This document shows, one piece after another, positions 28,172 through 36,519 of a stretch of DNA of 64,000 nt. Numbering within the stretch: position 1 is the stretch's first letter; every line of letters starts with the position of its first letter. The stretch comes from CBDCFV01 sp965203835 (GTDB taxonomy: Bacteria > Chloroflexota > Dehalococcoidia > Lucifugimonadales > UBA3495): contig OZ241919.1 of assembly GCA_965203835.1 (NCBI GenBank), forward strand, positions 1,798,001 through 1,862,000, read 5' to 3'. The notes under the pieces are model-generated. The model was not told the origin of the DNA, searched no databases, and saw only the letters and a list, made by a program, of their open reading frames with translations. Made by a program: the position numbers and the translations under genes.

Positions 28172-29080
28172 CAGGGCTATGGGGTTCACTGGGGAGCCGG
28201 TGCCTCCGACTACGCGCAGCGGGTTGACGGTCAGCATGAACTCGTAACGGCCCTCCTCGGCGCAGGCTTCGGCCAAGGGCTGCAACAGGGCATTGTCGAC
28301 CAAGCCGATGCCGTAGGCAAAGATGGCTCCGTGCACCGACCAAGGAATGTCATAGCCGTTGGGCTGGAAGTCCATCATGTCCCAGACCAGCAGGCAGCAA
28401 TCGGACTCTCGGATGAACTTCAGGCATGAGGCGTGCAGCCCGGGCCGGGGTATATCCACGGTCCCCCACGTCGGGTTGACCTCGTTCCAAGCCTCCCGCC
28501 CGCCGTAGACAATCAGCGCGTCTCCCGGTTCCATTGTGATGCCTTGGGACTTGGCTACGTCCTCCAACTCCCAGCCGTGGATGGGGTCTTCAAAGGTGAC
28601 AAAGGGCTGCCCGCGGAACTTGGGGACGTCCAGAAGCACGCCCCGGGTGATGATTCCTTCCTTCCAATGCTCGACCGACCCCCACCGGGCGCCGTCGAAT
28701 GTGATAGTGTCGTCGGGCTTGCGGCCGTTCCACATGCCGTTGTGGTCCCAGACGTGGCAGAGAGCGTCGAGGTGGGTGGTGGCCGTACCGTGGTAGGAGA
28801 TGCCGTAAAAGTCGATAGCCGAGCCGCCGGTATCGCCCCTGGGGTTGCGCTTCATGTAGTGGATGGCTGGAGTGGGGTTGTTGGGGGCAGGCGTCTTGGG
28901 AAATTCCCTGCTCAGGGATACGGCCCTGCCGTTTCTGACCAATCGGGCGGCGGCGGCCCGCTTTTCGGGCGTGACCATATTGACCGCCCCAACTTGGTCG
29001 TCGTCGCCCCAACGGCCCCAGTTGTTATCGTCCTTCAAGTAGGCTTGTACTTCTTCTTTGCTGGGCGTCCTGCGCTCCAT
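28166..29080 (-). CDS. cyclase family protein (kynurenine formamidase-like)
   Basis: 304 residues from ATG 29080, which has GGGAGG 7 bases upstream. The metal-binding motif HLDALCHVW (HxDxxxH-type) and upstream HGTATT match the cyclase / KynB superfamily of Mn/Zn hydrolases. This longer version with WGRWGDDDQVGAVNMV at the N-terminus is a common environmental subgroup with unknown substrate (cyclic amides, isatin-like or formyl groups are known substrates elsewhere). It is followed upstream by a CoxG-like gene on the same strand. Confidence 0.85.
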   Translation of the reverse strand: MERRTPSKEEVQAYLKDDNNWGRWGDDDQVGAVNMVTPEKRAAAARLVRNGRAVSLSREFPKTPAPNNPTPAIHYMKRNPRGDTGGSAIDFYGISYHGTATTHLDALCHVWDHNGMWNGRKPDDTITFDGARWGSVEHWKEGIITRGVLLDVPKFRGQPFVTFEDPIHGWELEDVAKSQGITMEPGDALIVYGGREAWNEVNPTWGTVDIPRPGLHASCLKFIRESDCCLLVWDMMDFQPNGYDIPWSVHGAIFAYGIGLVDNALLQPLAEACAEEGRYEFMLTVNPLRVVGGTGSPVNPIALF

Positions 29081-29108
29081 GGACGTGCCTCCCATATAAG
29101 TCTTTAGC

Positions 29109-29126
29109 TTCCCGCCTTCGCGGGAA
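29109..29126. repeat. dispersed palindromic repeat
   Basis: TTCCCGCCTTCGCGGGAA, a member of the window-wide palindrome family, just upstream of the cyclase start. Confidence 0.75.
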
Positions 29127-29173
29127 AGACGGGAAAATGTCAACAAAACCTGGCCACTATTCACTGGCTACTG

Positions 29174-29608
29174 CTATTTGACGGACTCCCTAAGGCAGCC
29201 GAAGAAGTTGTCCATCATCATTTTGCCTACGCTGTCCATCAACCTCTGTCCCACCCGGGCCACCGTGCCTCCAACCTGGGCATCGCTGTCCACGCTGACG
29301 CTGGTGGTCCCGTCCCGTTCGCTGAGGGTGATGGTTGCTTCGCCGCTTACGAACCCCACGGCGCCGGTGCCTTCCACCCCCAGCCGAAAGACCTCGTAGG
29401 GAGTCTTGTCCCGCACGGTTATGGTGGCCGTGTAGCGTCCGCGCACCGGGCCGACGCCTACCGTCAAATTGGCCTTGTACTCATCTTCGTTAATCGCCTC
29501 CATGTCCTGGCAGCCGGGAATGCACCCCGCCAAGGAAACGGGATTGATCAGGGCTTCCCATACCTTTTGCACGGGGGCTTCAAATTCGTAAGTTCCGGTG
29601 AATTTCAT
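29174..29608 (-). CDS. CoxG-like SRPBCC-family protein
   Basis: 144 residues. The start MKFTGTYEFEAPVQKVWEAL, then PVSLAGCIPGCQDME and a C-terminal helix with GQRLMDSVGKMMMDNFF match the carbon monoxide dehydrogenase subunit G family (SRPBCC fold). CoxG in CO oxidisers helps anchor the dehydrogenase to the membrane, but no coxMSL genes are present here, so the role may differ. It lies between the cyclase and the M20 hydrolase on the minus strand. Confidence 0.85.
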   Translation of the reverse strand: MKFTGTYEFEAPVQKVWEALINPVSLAGCIPGCQDMEAINEDEYKANLTVGVGPVRGRYTATITVRDKTPYEVFRLGVEGTGAVGFVSGEATITLSERDGTTSVSVDSDAQVGGTVARVGQRLMDSVGKMMMDNFFGCLRESVK

Positions 29609-29644
29609 AAATTTCTATCCTCGTAACGGCCTGTCCCTGCCGGG

Positions 29645-29699
29645 TTTCCCGCCTCCGCAGGAAACCCTGCCCCACGTAGATTCCCGCCTTCGCGGGAAT
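29645..29699. repeat. two tandem dispersed palindromes
   Basis: TTTCCCGCCTCCGCAGGAAA (29645-29664) and ATTCCCGCCTTCGCGGGAAT (29680-29699), side by side between the CoxG-like and M20 genes. Confidence 0.75.
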
Positions 29700-29726
29700 G
29701 ACGAAGGGGGATGGACAGGGGCCTTG

Positions 29727-30965
29727 CTACAATCTTTCGTCGGCCAAGAGTAGAACGTTCAACAGTACCTGCGCTCCGTTGGCGCAATCTTCCGGGGTAG
29801 TGAACTCCTCCGGCGAGTGGCTGATGCCGTTGACGCTGGGGACGAAAAGCATCGCCACGTCGGTTATGGCGGCGATGGCTTGGGTGTCGTGGCCCGCTCC
29901 GCTGGGGATGCGCTGAGAGGCCAGTTCGCACCGTTCCGCCGCTTCGGCGACCAGATCCTGCATCGACTCGGAAATGGGCACCGAGTCCGTAAAGCGTTGC
30001 CGGTGAATGTCGATCCTCACGCCGTCCTCCGCCGCTACCGATGCGGCGATGCGGTGGAGTTCAGCCTCAGCTTGGGCCAATGCATCCATCGACACGTCCC
30101 GGAACTCGACGCCGATGCGGGCGTTGCCGGGAATTACGTTGACGGCGTTGGGATGGGCTTGTATTGCCCCGGTGGTGGCGACGCGGCACACTTCCTCTTC
30201 CTTGGCCAGCCGTTGCACCGCCAGCACCAGCTTGGATGCGCTGACCAGGGCGTCGTGGCGGACCGGCATGGGTGTGGTCCCGGCATGGTTGGCCATGCCG
30301 TTGACTTCCACCTCGAACATTGCCCGCCCGGTGATGCCGGTAACGACACCGATGGGCGTGTTGGTCTGGTAGAGGGTTGGCCCCTGTTCGATGTGAAGCT
30401 CGAAGAACGCGGCCAGTTCTCCCTTGGCCCTGGCGGCCTCCTGAATACGTCCCATGTCGCCGCCGATGTCGGCAAAGCAACTGCCCAAGCTCACGCCGTC
30501 GTCGTCCACGGCGTTCAGGTCCTCATCCAGCAGCATTCCGGCCATTGCCCGGCTTCCCAGCAGCCAGCGGTGGAAGCGCGTACCCTCCTCGTTGGTGAAC
30601 ACCATCGCCTCCACGGGATGGCGCAGCCGGCTGTTGTTGTCGGCCAGCGTCTGAACGCATTCCAATGCTGACAACACGCCCAACGCTCCGTCGTACTTCC
30701 CTCCGCTGGGAACGGTGTCGGTGTGGGAACCCATGCCGATGGCGGGCAGGCCCGGTTCCGACCCTTCCAGACGGCCTATGATGTTGCCCGCCGGGTCTAT
30801 GCGGGTCTCCATCCCGGCTTTACGCATCAACGAAATGACGTATTCCCGCCCGGCAACGTCCTCCGGCGAGAAGGCTACTCTTTGCATACCCAGCGGGGAC
30901 TCGCCAATGGAACCCAGTTCCTGGACCGTGCGGTTCAACCTGGCCGGGTCGATATTCAACTGCAT
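29727..30965 (-). CDS. M20-family amidohydrolase (N-carbamoyl-amino acid / allantoate hydrolase type)
   Basis: 412 residues. Metal ligands of the two-zinc M20 peptidase fold are visible in GSHTDTVPSGGKYDGALG, the EEG(T)RF catalytic motif follows, and FELHIEQGP supplies the next ligand. These match the hydantoinase/carbamoylase (HyuC / AllC) subgroup, which cleaves N-carbamoyl or ureido groups. The dimerisation domain contains NGMANHAGTTPM. The exact substrate is not determinable; a role in ureide or amino-acid derivative catabolism is inferred. Confidence 0.88.
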   Translation of the reverse strand: MQLNIDPARLNRTVQELGSIGESPLGMQRVAFSPEDVAGREYVISLMRKAGMETRIDPAGNIIGRLEGSEPGLPAIGMGSHTDTVPSGGKYDGALGVLSALECVQTLADNNSRLRHPVEAMVFTNEEGTRFHRWLLGSRAMAGMLLDEDLNAVDDDGVSLGSCFADIGGDMGRIQEAARAKGELAAFFELHIEQGPTLYQTNTPIGVVTGITGRAMFEVEVNGMANHAGTTPMPVRHDALVSASKLVLAVQRLAKEEEVCRVATTGAIQAHPNAVNVIPGNARIGVEFRDVSMDALAQAEAELHRIAASVAAEDGVRIDIHRQRFTDSVPISESMQDLVAEAAERCELASQRIPSGAGHDTQAIAAITDVAMLFVPSVNGISHSPEEFTTPEDCANGAQVLLNVLLLADERL

Positions 30966-30995
30966 CGCGTTAACGGGACCTCCTTTTGAAATACG

Positions 30996-31544
30996 TCAAC
31001 TGCCGGTGCCATCGGGCGGAGAATGCCGGTTGGAGAACCCCACAAGGGACTCGTCCCCGATTTGCAGGTCCCGGTTCCCGGTAAGCTCCACCAATTGCCG
31101 CCGCTCGCTGTTTGAACTGATTTTGAAGTACCGGGGAGCCTCTGACTCAATCGCCTCCAGCACCGGGAGCACTTGTTCAACAGCTTCAATTGTGTCTTCG
31201 ATTTCATCGATGTCCCGACGATTGTCGTAAAAATTCTCATGTCCCTTGTGATAAGCGTCTGACAGAGCTCTGGCGAACGTCGCGGAAGCATAATCCGGGT
31301 ACTCGGCGCTAATGTGACGGCCAATATATTCCAGTTGCCGATGGGCCCCATGCTTCCACCCTCTATCATCCCCGATGATTTTCAGGTGCTGGGCTACCGC
31401 ACCCCATGCCTTTTCTCCGGCTTGCAGGCGGTTACCGCCTTCCAGTTCCTCCCGCGCTTCCAGGATAAACCTATGGCTCATGGCCCTGCGGTCTTCGGGA
31501 CTTTGTTCCTCGGCTGGTTCGGGCAGTGGAGGTTTTACCGTCAT
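30996..31544 (-). CDS. PaREP1/HEPN-like protein, tandem copy 1
   Basis: 182 residues, mostly helical. The segment FILEAREELEGGNRLQAGEKAWGA..HLKIIGDDRGW resembles the PaREP1/HEPN-like helical family (four-helix proteins with conserved Glu-Lys-Trp). The C-terminal ISSNSERRQLVEL and FSNRHS segments are shared with the next gene. It is a tandem duplicate of 31595-32140 with long near-identical DNA stretches. Function is unknown; some HEPN proteins are RNases or toxin partners. Confidence 0.6.
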   Translation of the reverse strand: MTVKPPLPEPAEEQSPEDRRAMSHRFILEAREELEGGNRLQAGEKAWGAVAQHLKIIGDDRGWKHGAHRQLEYIGRHISAEYPDYASATFARALSDAYHKGHENFYDNRRDIDEIEDTIEAVEQVLPVLEAIESEAPRYFKISSNSERRQLVELTGNRDLQIGDESLVGFSNRHSPPDGTGS

Positions 31545-31594
31545 TTCGTTATCGCCTCATAGTTCTATAGCGGGCTTCGCGAATATCATTACGG

Positions 31595-32140
31595 TCATTT
31601 GGAGCAACCAAGCGAAGAATGCCGGTTGGAGAACCCCACAGGGGACTCGTCCCCGATTTGCAGGTCCCGGTTCCCGGTAAGTTCCACCAATCGCCGCCGC
31701 TGGCTGTTGGAACTGATCTTGAAGTACCGGGGAGCCTCTGCCTCAATTGATTCCAGCACCGGCAGGACCTTTTCCACGCCCTCTATGGTTTCCTCAACTT
31801 CGTCGGTGTCCAACCAGTTTTCGTAGAAATTCTTATGCCCTTTGAGGTAGGCGTTCGACATGGCAGTGGCGAAATCTCCTGAGTCATAGTCCGGATACTC
31901 CGCCCTGATGTGATGTCCAATACTTTCCAATTGCCGGTGCGACCCGTGCTTCCATCCTCTATCATCCCCGATGATCTTCAGATGCTGGGCCACTGCCCCC
32001 CAAGCTTTTTCCCCGGCTTGGAGCCGGTTGCCTCCTTCCAGTTCCTCACGCGCTTCCAGGATAAACCTGCGGCCCATGGCCCTGCGGCTTTCAGGGCTTT
32101 GCCCCTCGTCAGGTTCCCGCAGCAGGGGTTTTACGGTCAT
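31595..32140 (-). CDS. PaREP1/HEPN-like protein, tandem copy 2
   Basis: 181 residues from ATG 32140 (MTVKPLLREP). It aligns with copy 1 over its full length, including RRFILEAREELEGGNRLQAG and YFKISSNSQRR. The central region around residues 90-130 has diverged most, while N- and C-terminal DNA are nearly identical, as expected from recent duplication or gene conversion. It was trimmed to the Met shared with the paralogue. Confidence 0.6.
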   Translation of the reverse strand: MTVKPLLREPDEGQSPESRRAMGRRFILEAREELEGGNRLQAGEKAWGAVAQHLKIIGDDRGWKHGSHRQLESIGHHIRAEYPDYDSGDFATAMSNAYLKGHKNFYENWLDTDEVEETIEGVEKVLPVLESIEAEAPRYFKISSNSQRRRLVELTGNRDLQIGDESPVGFSNRHSSLGCSK

Positions 32141-32213
32141 TTCGATGTCGCCTTCAATTTTTGGTGTAGAGATTATACAACCCAAACACGTCGGCTTGTG
32201 CCACACAAACAAA

Positions 32214-32250
32214 TAGATGCTTACCAGGACTCAACCCCGGTAAGCATCTT
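32214..32250 (-). terminator. Rho-independent terminator of the tautomerase gene
   Basis: GATGCTTACC and GGTAAGCATC form a perfect 10-base stem at 32217-32248, followed on the minus strand by TATTTGTTTGTG. It lies 57 bases downstream of the tautomerase stop codon. Confidence 0.7.
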
Positions 32251-32306
32251 CTATACGGGCACGTGCTAATTAGGAACGTGACCACCCTCGGCAGTCACAG
32301 GTGCTA

Positions 32307-32699
32307 CTAGTCGTTGGCAGCGGCCAAGGCATACCACTCCGCGCCTTCCTGGCCGGGCTCGGGCAGAATGATGCCGCCTTCCATGGTCTGCGATGCTTTG
32401 TTCTCGACGATTCTGCCGCCTACCGACCCAACCGGCACGCCCGCTATTTCAGCGAACGAGGTCCGCAGGTCGAGCAGCAACTGGTCCCTGACCTCTTCCG
32501 GGCGCCCGGCCCTGTTGCCGCCGTCGATGTAGTACGGAGTCTCCCGATTGGACTCGGTCTGCTCGTCGAACACGACGTTTACGAAGCTGCGCGGCGCGCC
32601 GGTGGAGCCGCAATGAATGTCGGTGAACGACAAGGCTATCTTCTGACGCTTTTCGAAAGGAATGGAGTCCTTGGGGATTTCGCAGCGGTAATTAGGCAT
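32307..32699 (-). CDS. tautomerase superfamily protein
   Basis: 130 residues. Removal of Met would expose Pro (MPNYRCEIPKDSIP), the catalytic base of 4-oxalocrotonate tautomerase-like enzymes. The beta-alpha-beta unit (KIALSFTDIH..FVNVVFDEQ) and GNRAGR segment resemble the cis-3-chloroacrylic acid dehalogenase / tautomerase_3 type. A second tautomerase-like gene lies 29 bases upstream, suggesting a heteromeric enzyme or related steps of one pathway. Confidence 0.8.
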   Translation of the reverse strand: MPNYRCEIPKDSIPFEKRQKIALSFTDIHCGSTGAPRSFVNVVFDEQTESNRETPYYIDGGNRAGRPEEVRDQLLLDLRTSFAEIAGVPVGSVGGRIVENKASQTMEGGIILPEPGQEGAEWYALAAAND

Positions 32700-32728
32700 G
32701 GTCTCTCTCCTGGTCTATATTGGGTTTC

Positions 32729-33169
32729 CTATCGCGGGTCTCTTGCGGACGCCACTATCTCGTGGGTGGTGCAACCCGTGATGCGGGTCCACATCTCGCA
32801 TACTTGTTTCAGATATTCGACCCGTACCTCTTGCTGACAAGGTTCGGAGAGCAGCCCGATCACCCGGGAAGTGGTCGACAGTTCGCCGCCCCTGAAGCCG
32901 AACCCGTGAGGTATCTCGTCGAATGCAACGGTTACGTCTTCCGGCGCCCCACCCAACACGCTGGAGGCAATGCGGACCAGTTCGCCGGCCAGCGTTTCCC
33001 GCAATTCAAAGGGTATTATCCCTTCCTGCAAAGTACAGGTAATGTTTATCACTGGATATACCTTCAGGTGCAGGCTTTCTATACAGGGCAAGTCATGGAC
33101 CGCCGGGCGGTATCTTAACCCGAAACGGCGGTGTGTTGCAAATGGCCCCGCGGCCGGGTCCCAGGGCAT
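32729..33169 (-). CDS. tautomerase-like protein, start uncertain
   Basis: Up to 146 residues. The segment PVINITCTLQEGIIPFEL then VLGGAPEDVTVAFDE is a tautomerase beta-alpha-beta unit, but the Pro that should follow the initiator Met is preceded in frame by LHLKVY with no usable start codon. Either the protein starts far upstream at ATG 33169 and has no N-terminal Pro, so is catalytically different, or a start has been lost. It lies just upstream of another tautomerase gene on the same strand. Confidence 0.6.
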   Translation of the reverse strand: MPWDPAAGPFATHRRFGLRYRPAVHDLPCIESLHLKVYPVINITCTLQEGIIPFELRETLAGELVRIASSVLGGAPEDVTVAFDEIPHGFGFRGGELSTTSRVIGLLSEPCQQEVRVEYLKQVCEMWTRITGCTTHEIVASARDPR

Positions 33170-33204
33170 GTGCGAAGTCGGGCGGCAAGTTAACCTCTCC
33201 GTTT

Positions 33205-33262
33205 GCCCTGAGCCTGTCGAAGGGCCGTCCGTTCATGGTTCAACAAGCTCACGACGAGCGGA
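33205..33262. repeat. dispersed stem-loop repeat (GCCCTGAGC..GTCGAAGGGC type)
   Basis: GCCCTGAGC-CTGTC-GAAGGGC is followed by a related arm GGTTCAACAAGCTCACGACGA. This pair of motifs is a widespread small intergenic repeat in bacterial genomes and is unlike the ATTCCCGC family elsewhere in the window. Confidence 0.6.
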
Positions 33263-33351
33263 CTTTGAACTGATGCGGACGTTGCCGCCTGTCAGAGCGG
33301 CGCATACAATTGCGGCAACCAACACCTATGCTCTGGCGTCAGGTCCGGACA

Positions 33352-33831
33352 ATGCCATTTCTTCGACTATTGGAATCCATTGCCCGCTCCCGTCCGTATC
33401 GAGTGCAAGAGGATAGCATGTTGCCGGCGTTGGCCGACGGTCAATACGTTCTGATGCTCCCCAAGGAGCGCCTTGGACGCCAACTGCGCCGGGGAGACAT
33501 CGTTCTGCTTCGTCATCCTCGGAGGGCCGGCGATGTATACGTAAAGCGCATCGTTGGACTGCCGAACGAGACCATCCGGATGAAGGAAGGGCGCCTTTGG
33601 CTGAACGGGAAGCCGTTGCAGGAGGACTATCCCACCCTTCCCGCAGTTGAAAAACGGATGGGGCCGCAAGAGTGGTCATCCGGTCAAGACGAATATTTCG
33701 TAATGGGAGACAACCGCAGGCAAAGCCGCGACAGCAGGGTTTTTGGGCCGGTAAGCAACCGGCTGATTATGGGGCGAGTCTGGTTCAGGTATTGGCCCCC
33801 AAGTGCTTGGGGGATGCTGAGACCAAGGTAA
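33352..33831 (+). CDS. S26 signal peptidase I-like serine protease, no membrane anchor
   Basis: About 159 residues from ATG 33352 (an upstream ATG at 33310 adds 14). Catalytic Ser lies in QEDSMLPAL, Lys in DVYVKRIVGLPNE, and the GDNRRQSRDSRVFGPV box is the classical signal peptidase I domain E. The N-terminal membrane helix normal for leader peptidase is absent, so it would be soluble or need a partner. A YihY-type membrane protein is encoded 100 bases downstream on the same strand. Confidence 0.8.
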   Translation: MPFLRLLESIARSRPYRVQEDSMLPALADGQYVLMLPKERLGRQLRRGDIVLLRHPRRAGDVYVKRIVGLPNETIRMKEGRLWLNGKPLQEDYPTLPAVEKRMGPQEWSSGQDEYFVMGDNRRQSRDSRVFGPVSNRLIMGRVWFRYWPPSAWGMLRPR

Positions 33832-33931
33832 CCGGCGCATTTGCCCAAGGCCGGAAATACCCGTATAGCATCTGCGTGGCTCCGACTTGGATTTTTCCGG
33901 CGCTTATCGAGGCATCGATAGAATTGCAAAC

Positions 33932-34891
33932 ATGGTGATTAAGTGGGTCTCGACAAGCAAGTCAAGGGCCGCCCGCGTTAGAAATGTCATCGTCCGCAGT
34001 CCCGTGGTGCGAAATTTGGTGGTGGTGCTGACGTGGAGAGTCGCCCGGGGAATGTTCCGCGTCGAGGCCACCCACCTTGCGGCAGGGGTAGCCTACTACA
34101 CTCTGCTGGCCCTGTTTCCATTGGTCTTGGGGCTGCTGGCGATACTGGGCATCATTCTCGCCCCGGAAGAGACCCAACAGAGGTTCTTGGACTTCGTAAC
34201 CGTCAACCTGCCGGGGTCCCGTCTGTTCGTGGAAGAGAACGTGGAGACGTTGGTGCAGCTTCGGGAAGAATTGGGGGCAGGGGCCGTTCTGGGCATTGCG
34301 TGGACCGCCATTGTCGGTTTCGGAGCCGTCGCCCGGGCCGTTAACCGGGCGTGGGAAATATACGAAAACCCGCCCTTCTATTACGCCAGGCCTTTCCACG
34401 CCTTGATGGCCCTGTTCGTGGGGACTTTGTTCCTGTTGTCGACTTCCATAAGTTCCGCCATCGAGTTTCTGACCGGGACCACCCGCGAGCTTGGCATCCC
34501 ATTACAGGAACTGTTTCATACATCAGGGTTGGGGCACATGGCGTTGCACCTGGTCCCCACGTCCTTGAATTTCCTGATTTTCCTGATGATTTACCGGTTC
34601 TCTCCCAACTGCAAAACTTTCTGGCGTTACATTTGGCTGGGAGCCCTGGTGGCCGCGCTGTTGTTGGAAACCGCCAAAATCATGTTTCTTTGGTACTTGG
34701 ACAACGTCTACGACTATACCCAGGTCTACGGCTCCGTCGCCTCGGTGATAGTGCTCATGATATGGATTTTCGTGTCATCGATGATACTGCTGCTGGGCGC
34801 GCAGATCAGCTTCGAGTACAGCCGGTTGCGGCTTGGGTTGCAGGTTGGGGACCCAATGCCGCCCAAGCCCAATGGTTACTGGAGCAATTGA
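33932..34891 (+). CDS. YihY/BrkB-family inner membrane protein
   Basis: 319 residues from ATG 33932 (MVIKWVS). The family signature AAGVAYYTLLALFPLVLGLLA appears near residue 50 and six hydrophobic segments follow, with WRYIWLGALVAALL and a final Tyr/Gly-rich VYGSVASVIVLMIWIF typical of YihY proteins (once misnamed RNase BN). The role in bacteria is unknown; some members affect envelope stress. ATG 33887 upstream is less likely because family sequence begins later. Confidence 0.88.
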   Translation: MVIKWVSTSKSRAARVRNVIVRSPVVRNLVVVLTWRVARGMFRVEATHLAAGVAYYTLLALFPLVLGLLAILGIILAPEETQQRFLDFVTVNLPGSRLFVEENVETLVQLREELGAGAVLGIAWTAIVGFGAVARAVNRAWEIYENPPFYYARPFHALMALFVGTLFLLSTSISSAIEFLTGTTRELGIPLQELFHTSGLGHMALHLVPTSLNFLIFLMIYRFSPNCKTFWRYIWLGALVAALLLETAKIMFLWYLDNVYDYTQVYGSVASVIVLMIWIFVSSMILLLGAQISFEYSRLRLGLQVGDPMPPKPNGYWSN

Positions 34892-34911
34892 TCGAAGAAA
34901 ACCTGCCCCGC

Positions 34912-34970
34912 GTGGATTCCCGCCCCCGCCTACGCGGGGGGGGGTGACGTTCCTGCGCGGGAATGACGAA
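34912..34970. repeat. dispersed palindromic repeats, two adjacent arms
   Basis: GATTCCCGCCCCCGCCTACGC with a G-run arm, then TTCCTGCGCGGGAATGACG. This is a degenerate pair from the window-wide palindrome family between two convergent genes. Confidence 0.65.
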
Positions 34971-34989
34971 GGGGTCAGTCAGGCCCTGG

Positions 34990-35259
34990 CTACAGCTTCC
35001 AGAAATTCCCTACCTGGCAGATCATGTCCACTTTGTGGATGGACTCCGCCGGCCACCCGACCATGTTTATCCAGTCCTCGAAGTGGGACTGCTCCACCGC
35101 TTCGCACTCCGTGACCAGTTTGCCGGTCTCCATGTCGCCGTAGACCTTCAGGATGGTAGTGCGCCGGTCTGGCCTCCATTTGCTGACGCCGTTCAGTTTC
35201 TCGCGGAAGGCCTCCTCGGAAATACCGGGCACACTATGAATTGCGATGAATCGGGCCAT
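34990..35259 (-). CDS. small hypothetical protein, ferredoxin-like fold pattern
   Basis: 89 residues starting MARFIAIHSVPGISEEAFRE, with a beta-alpha-beta pattern and conserved ILKVYGDMETGKLV and ESIHKVDMICQVG segments. It resembles small DUF3303/DABB-like dimeric proteins. It lies directly downstream of the MaoC pair on the same strand, so it may act in the same pathway. No catalytic residues can be named. Confidence 0.6.
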   Translation of the reverse strand: MARFIAIHSVPGISEEAFREKLNGVSKWRPDRRTTILKVYGDMETGKLVTECEAVEQSHFEDWINMVGWPAESIHKVDMICQVGNFWKL

Positions 35260-35289
35260 GTCGTTTGTTCACCTCTTGGACTTGGACTG

Positions 35290-35850
35290 TTAGTCCGCCG
35301 GGGGCACGAACGGGTACGGTATCTCCGGCCCGTCCTTCAGGGGCAGGACCACGGTGGCCGAGCCGGGCATGCTTTCGATGCTGTCCTGGGTCTTCATTCC
35401 AATGTCCAGCTCAACGAAGCCCATGCCGCCCTTTTCGTACTTGCCGGTCACTATACCCCACATGATCAAAACGTCGCCCGGCACCAGCATCGCCCGGTGC
35501 TCGAACCGGGCCTTCCAAGGCCAACCCTTGGGCAGGGTCCAGTCCTTCAGGTACTGCGGCACCACGCTCTGTTTCCACGAGCCGTGCACCAGGATGCTGG
35601 GGTTCTTGTCGTGGTTCAGGCCGAAGTCCAGGTCGTAATGGATGCGGTGGAAGTTCTCTATGGCCGCGCTCCACCGGAACAGGTGTGTGGGCGTGGGGCG
35701 GTAGATGTACTTGGGCAGTTCCATGCCTTCGTACACGTCATCGTAGTAGGTCTGCTCCTTGTTGCGCAGTCCCTCCGCGGAGGGACGTTCGTTATGCGCC
35801 CAGATTTCGTCGGGGGACATGTTGAGCAGTTCTTCCAACGGAACGGTCAT
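35290..35850 (-). CDS. MaoC-like hot-dog dehydratase, C-terminal-type subunit
   Basis: 186 residues from ATG 35850 (MTVPLEELLNM). Segments PTPTHLFRWSAAIENFHRIHYD carry the hydratase Asp/His-type motif (A..N.HRIHYD) of MaoC dehydratases; ILVHGSWKQSVVPQYL and MLVPGDVLIMWGIVTGKY complete the hot-dog fold. With the FAS1-like partner at 35940-36491 it should form a two-subunit enoyl-CoA hydratase-like enzyme (beta-hydroxyacyl-CoA dehydration). A long upstream frame extension is spurious. Confidence 0.85.
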   Translation of the reverse strand: MTVPLEELLNMSPDEIWAHNERPSAEGLRNKEQTYYDDVYEGMELPKYIYRPTPTHLFRWSAAIENFHRIHYDLDFGLNHDKNPSILVHGSWKQSVVPQYLKDWTLPKGWPWKARFEHRAMLVPGDVLIMWGIVTGKYEKGGMGFVELDIGMKTQDSIESMPGSATVVLPLKDGPEIPYPFVPPAD

Positions 35851-35882
35851 AATTACTACTCCTCGGCCTGCCCCTGGCCCGA

Positions 35883-35930
35883 TTTCCCGCCTGCGCGGGA
35901 AAGACGTGTGGGGGCGGGAAAGACGGGTGG
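35883..35930. repeat. dispersed palindromic repeat
   Basis: TTTCCCGCCTGCGCGGGAAA (35883-35902) followed by a GGGCGGGAAAGACGGG half copy, between the two MaoC genes. Confidence 0.7.
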
Positions 35931-35939
35931 TAAAGAGGG

Positions 35940-36491
35940 CTACCGGCGGATGGTGGACGCCCTGGTGATGCACAACAGGTCGTCCTTCTGGTTCTTGTAA
36001 GTGGTCTCGGTGGTGATGATCAGGAACGGCCTGCCGTCGCGCCCGACCCGCTCCCGGATGTCCGAGTACCTGTTCTGGAAAAAGACCTTGTCGCCGATGG
36101 ACGGGTACTGGTAAATCTCCAGTTCGTTGCCGGCGTTCAGCACCCGCACCAAGTCCGTCGGCACGCTGGGCAGCGCCCCCGGACGCTCCACCCGGCCGAT
36201 GCCGTCCGACATTGGGTCCTCTTCGAAGGCCCTGGTAATAGGGTCTTCCTGGTCGGGCCGGATCCGGCTGGCCATGTAGCTGACCATGATAGGCGGAGTA
36301 ATGATCCCGCCGTACTGGGTGCTCTCGGCGAATTCGTGGTCCCAGTACCTGGGGTCGGGGTCCATCACTGCTTGAGTGAACCTTCTCAGGTACTCCTCGT
36401 CCACAACTCCCCAAGCCTCCACTACCTCGCCCTCCACTCCTATCATCGCTTTGACCTCGGGAGTAAGCGCAGATTGAGTCTGCTGCGTCAT
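35940..36491 (-). CDS. FAS1-like/MaoC N-terminal-type dehydratase subunit
   Basis: 183 residues from ATG 36491 (MTQQTQSALTPEVKAMIG). The segment FTQAVMDPDPRYWD is the FAS1-like dehydratase N-domain signature, followed by GGIITPPIMVSYMAS and the strand DKVFFQNRYSDIRER. Partner of the gene at 35290-35850, with which it forms an operon separated by a palindromic repeat. An upstream in-frame extension is built from repeat sequence and was excluded. Confidence 0.85.
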   Translation of the reverse strand: MTQQTQSALTPEVKAMIGVEGEVVEAWGVVDEEYLRRFTQAVMDPDPRYWDHEFAESTQYGGIITPPIMVSYMASRIRPDQEDPITRAFEEDPMSDGIGRVERPGALPSVPTDLVRVLNAGNELEIYQYPSIGDKVFFQNRYSDIRERVGRDGRPFLIITTETTYKNQKDDLLCITRASTIRR

Positions 36492-36519
36492 ATTCCTATC
36501 CTCAGGCCTGCCCCCGGCC

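Noticed and set aside
35851..36414. N-terminal extension of the MaoC gene frame
   Set aside because: It is out of frame with the real upstream MaoC partner and is made of palindromic-repeat and shadow sequence; the true start at 35850 fits the family.
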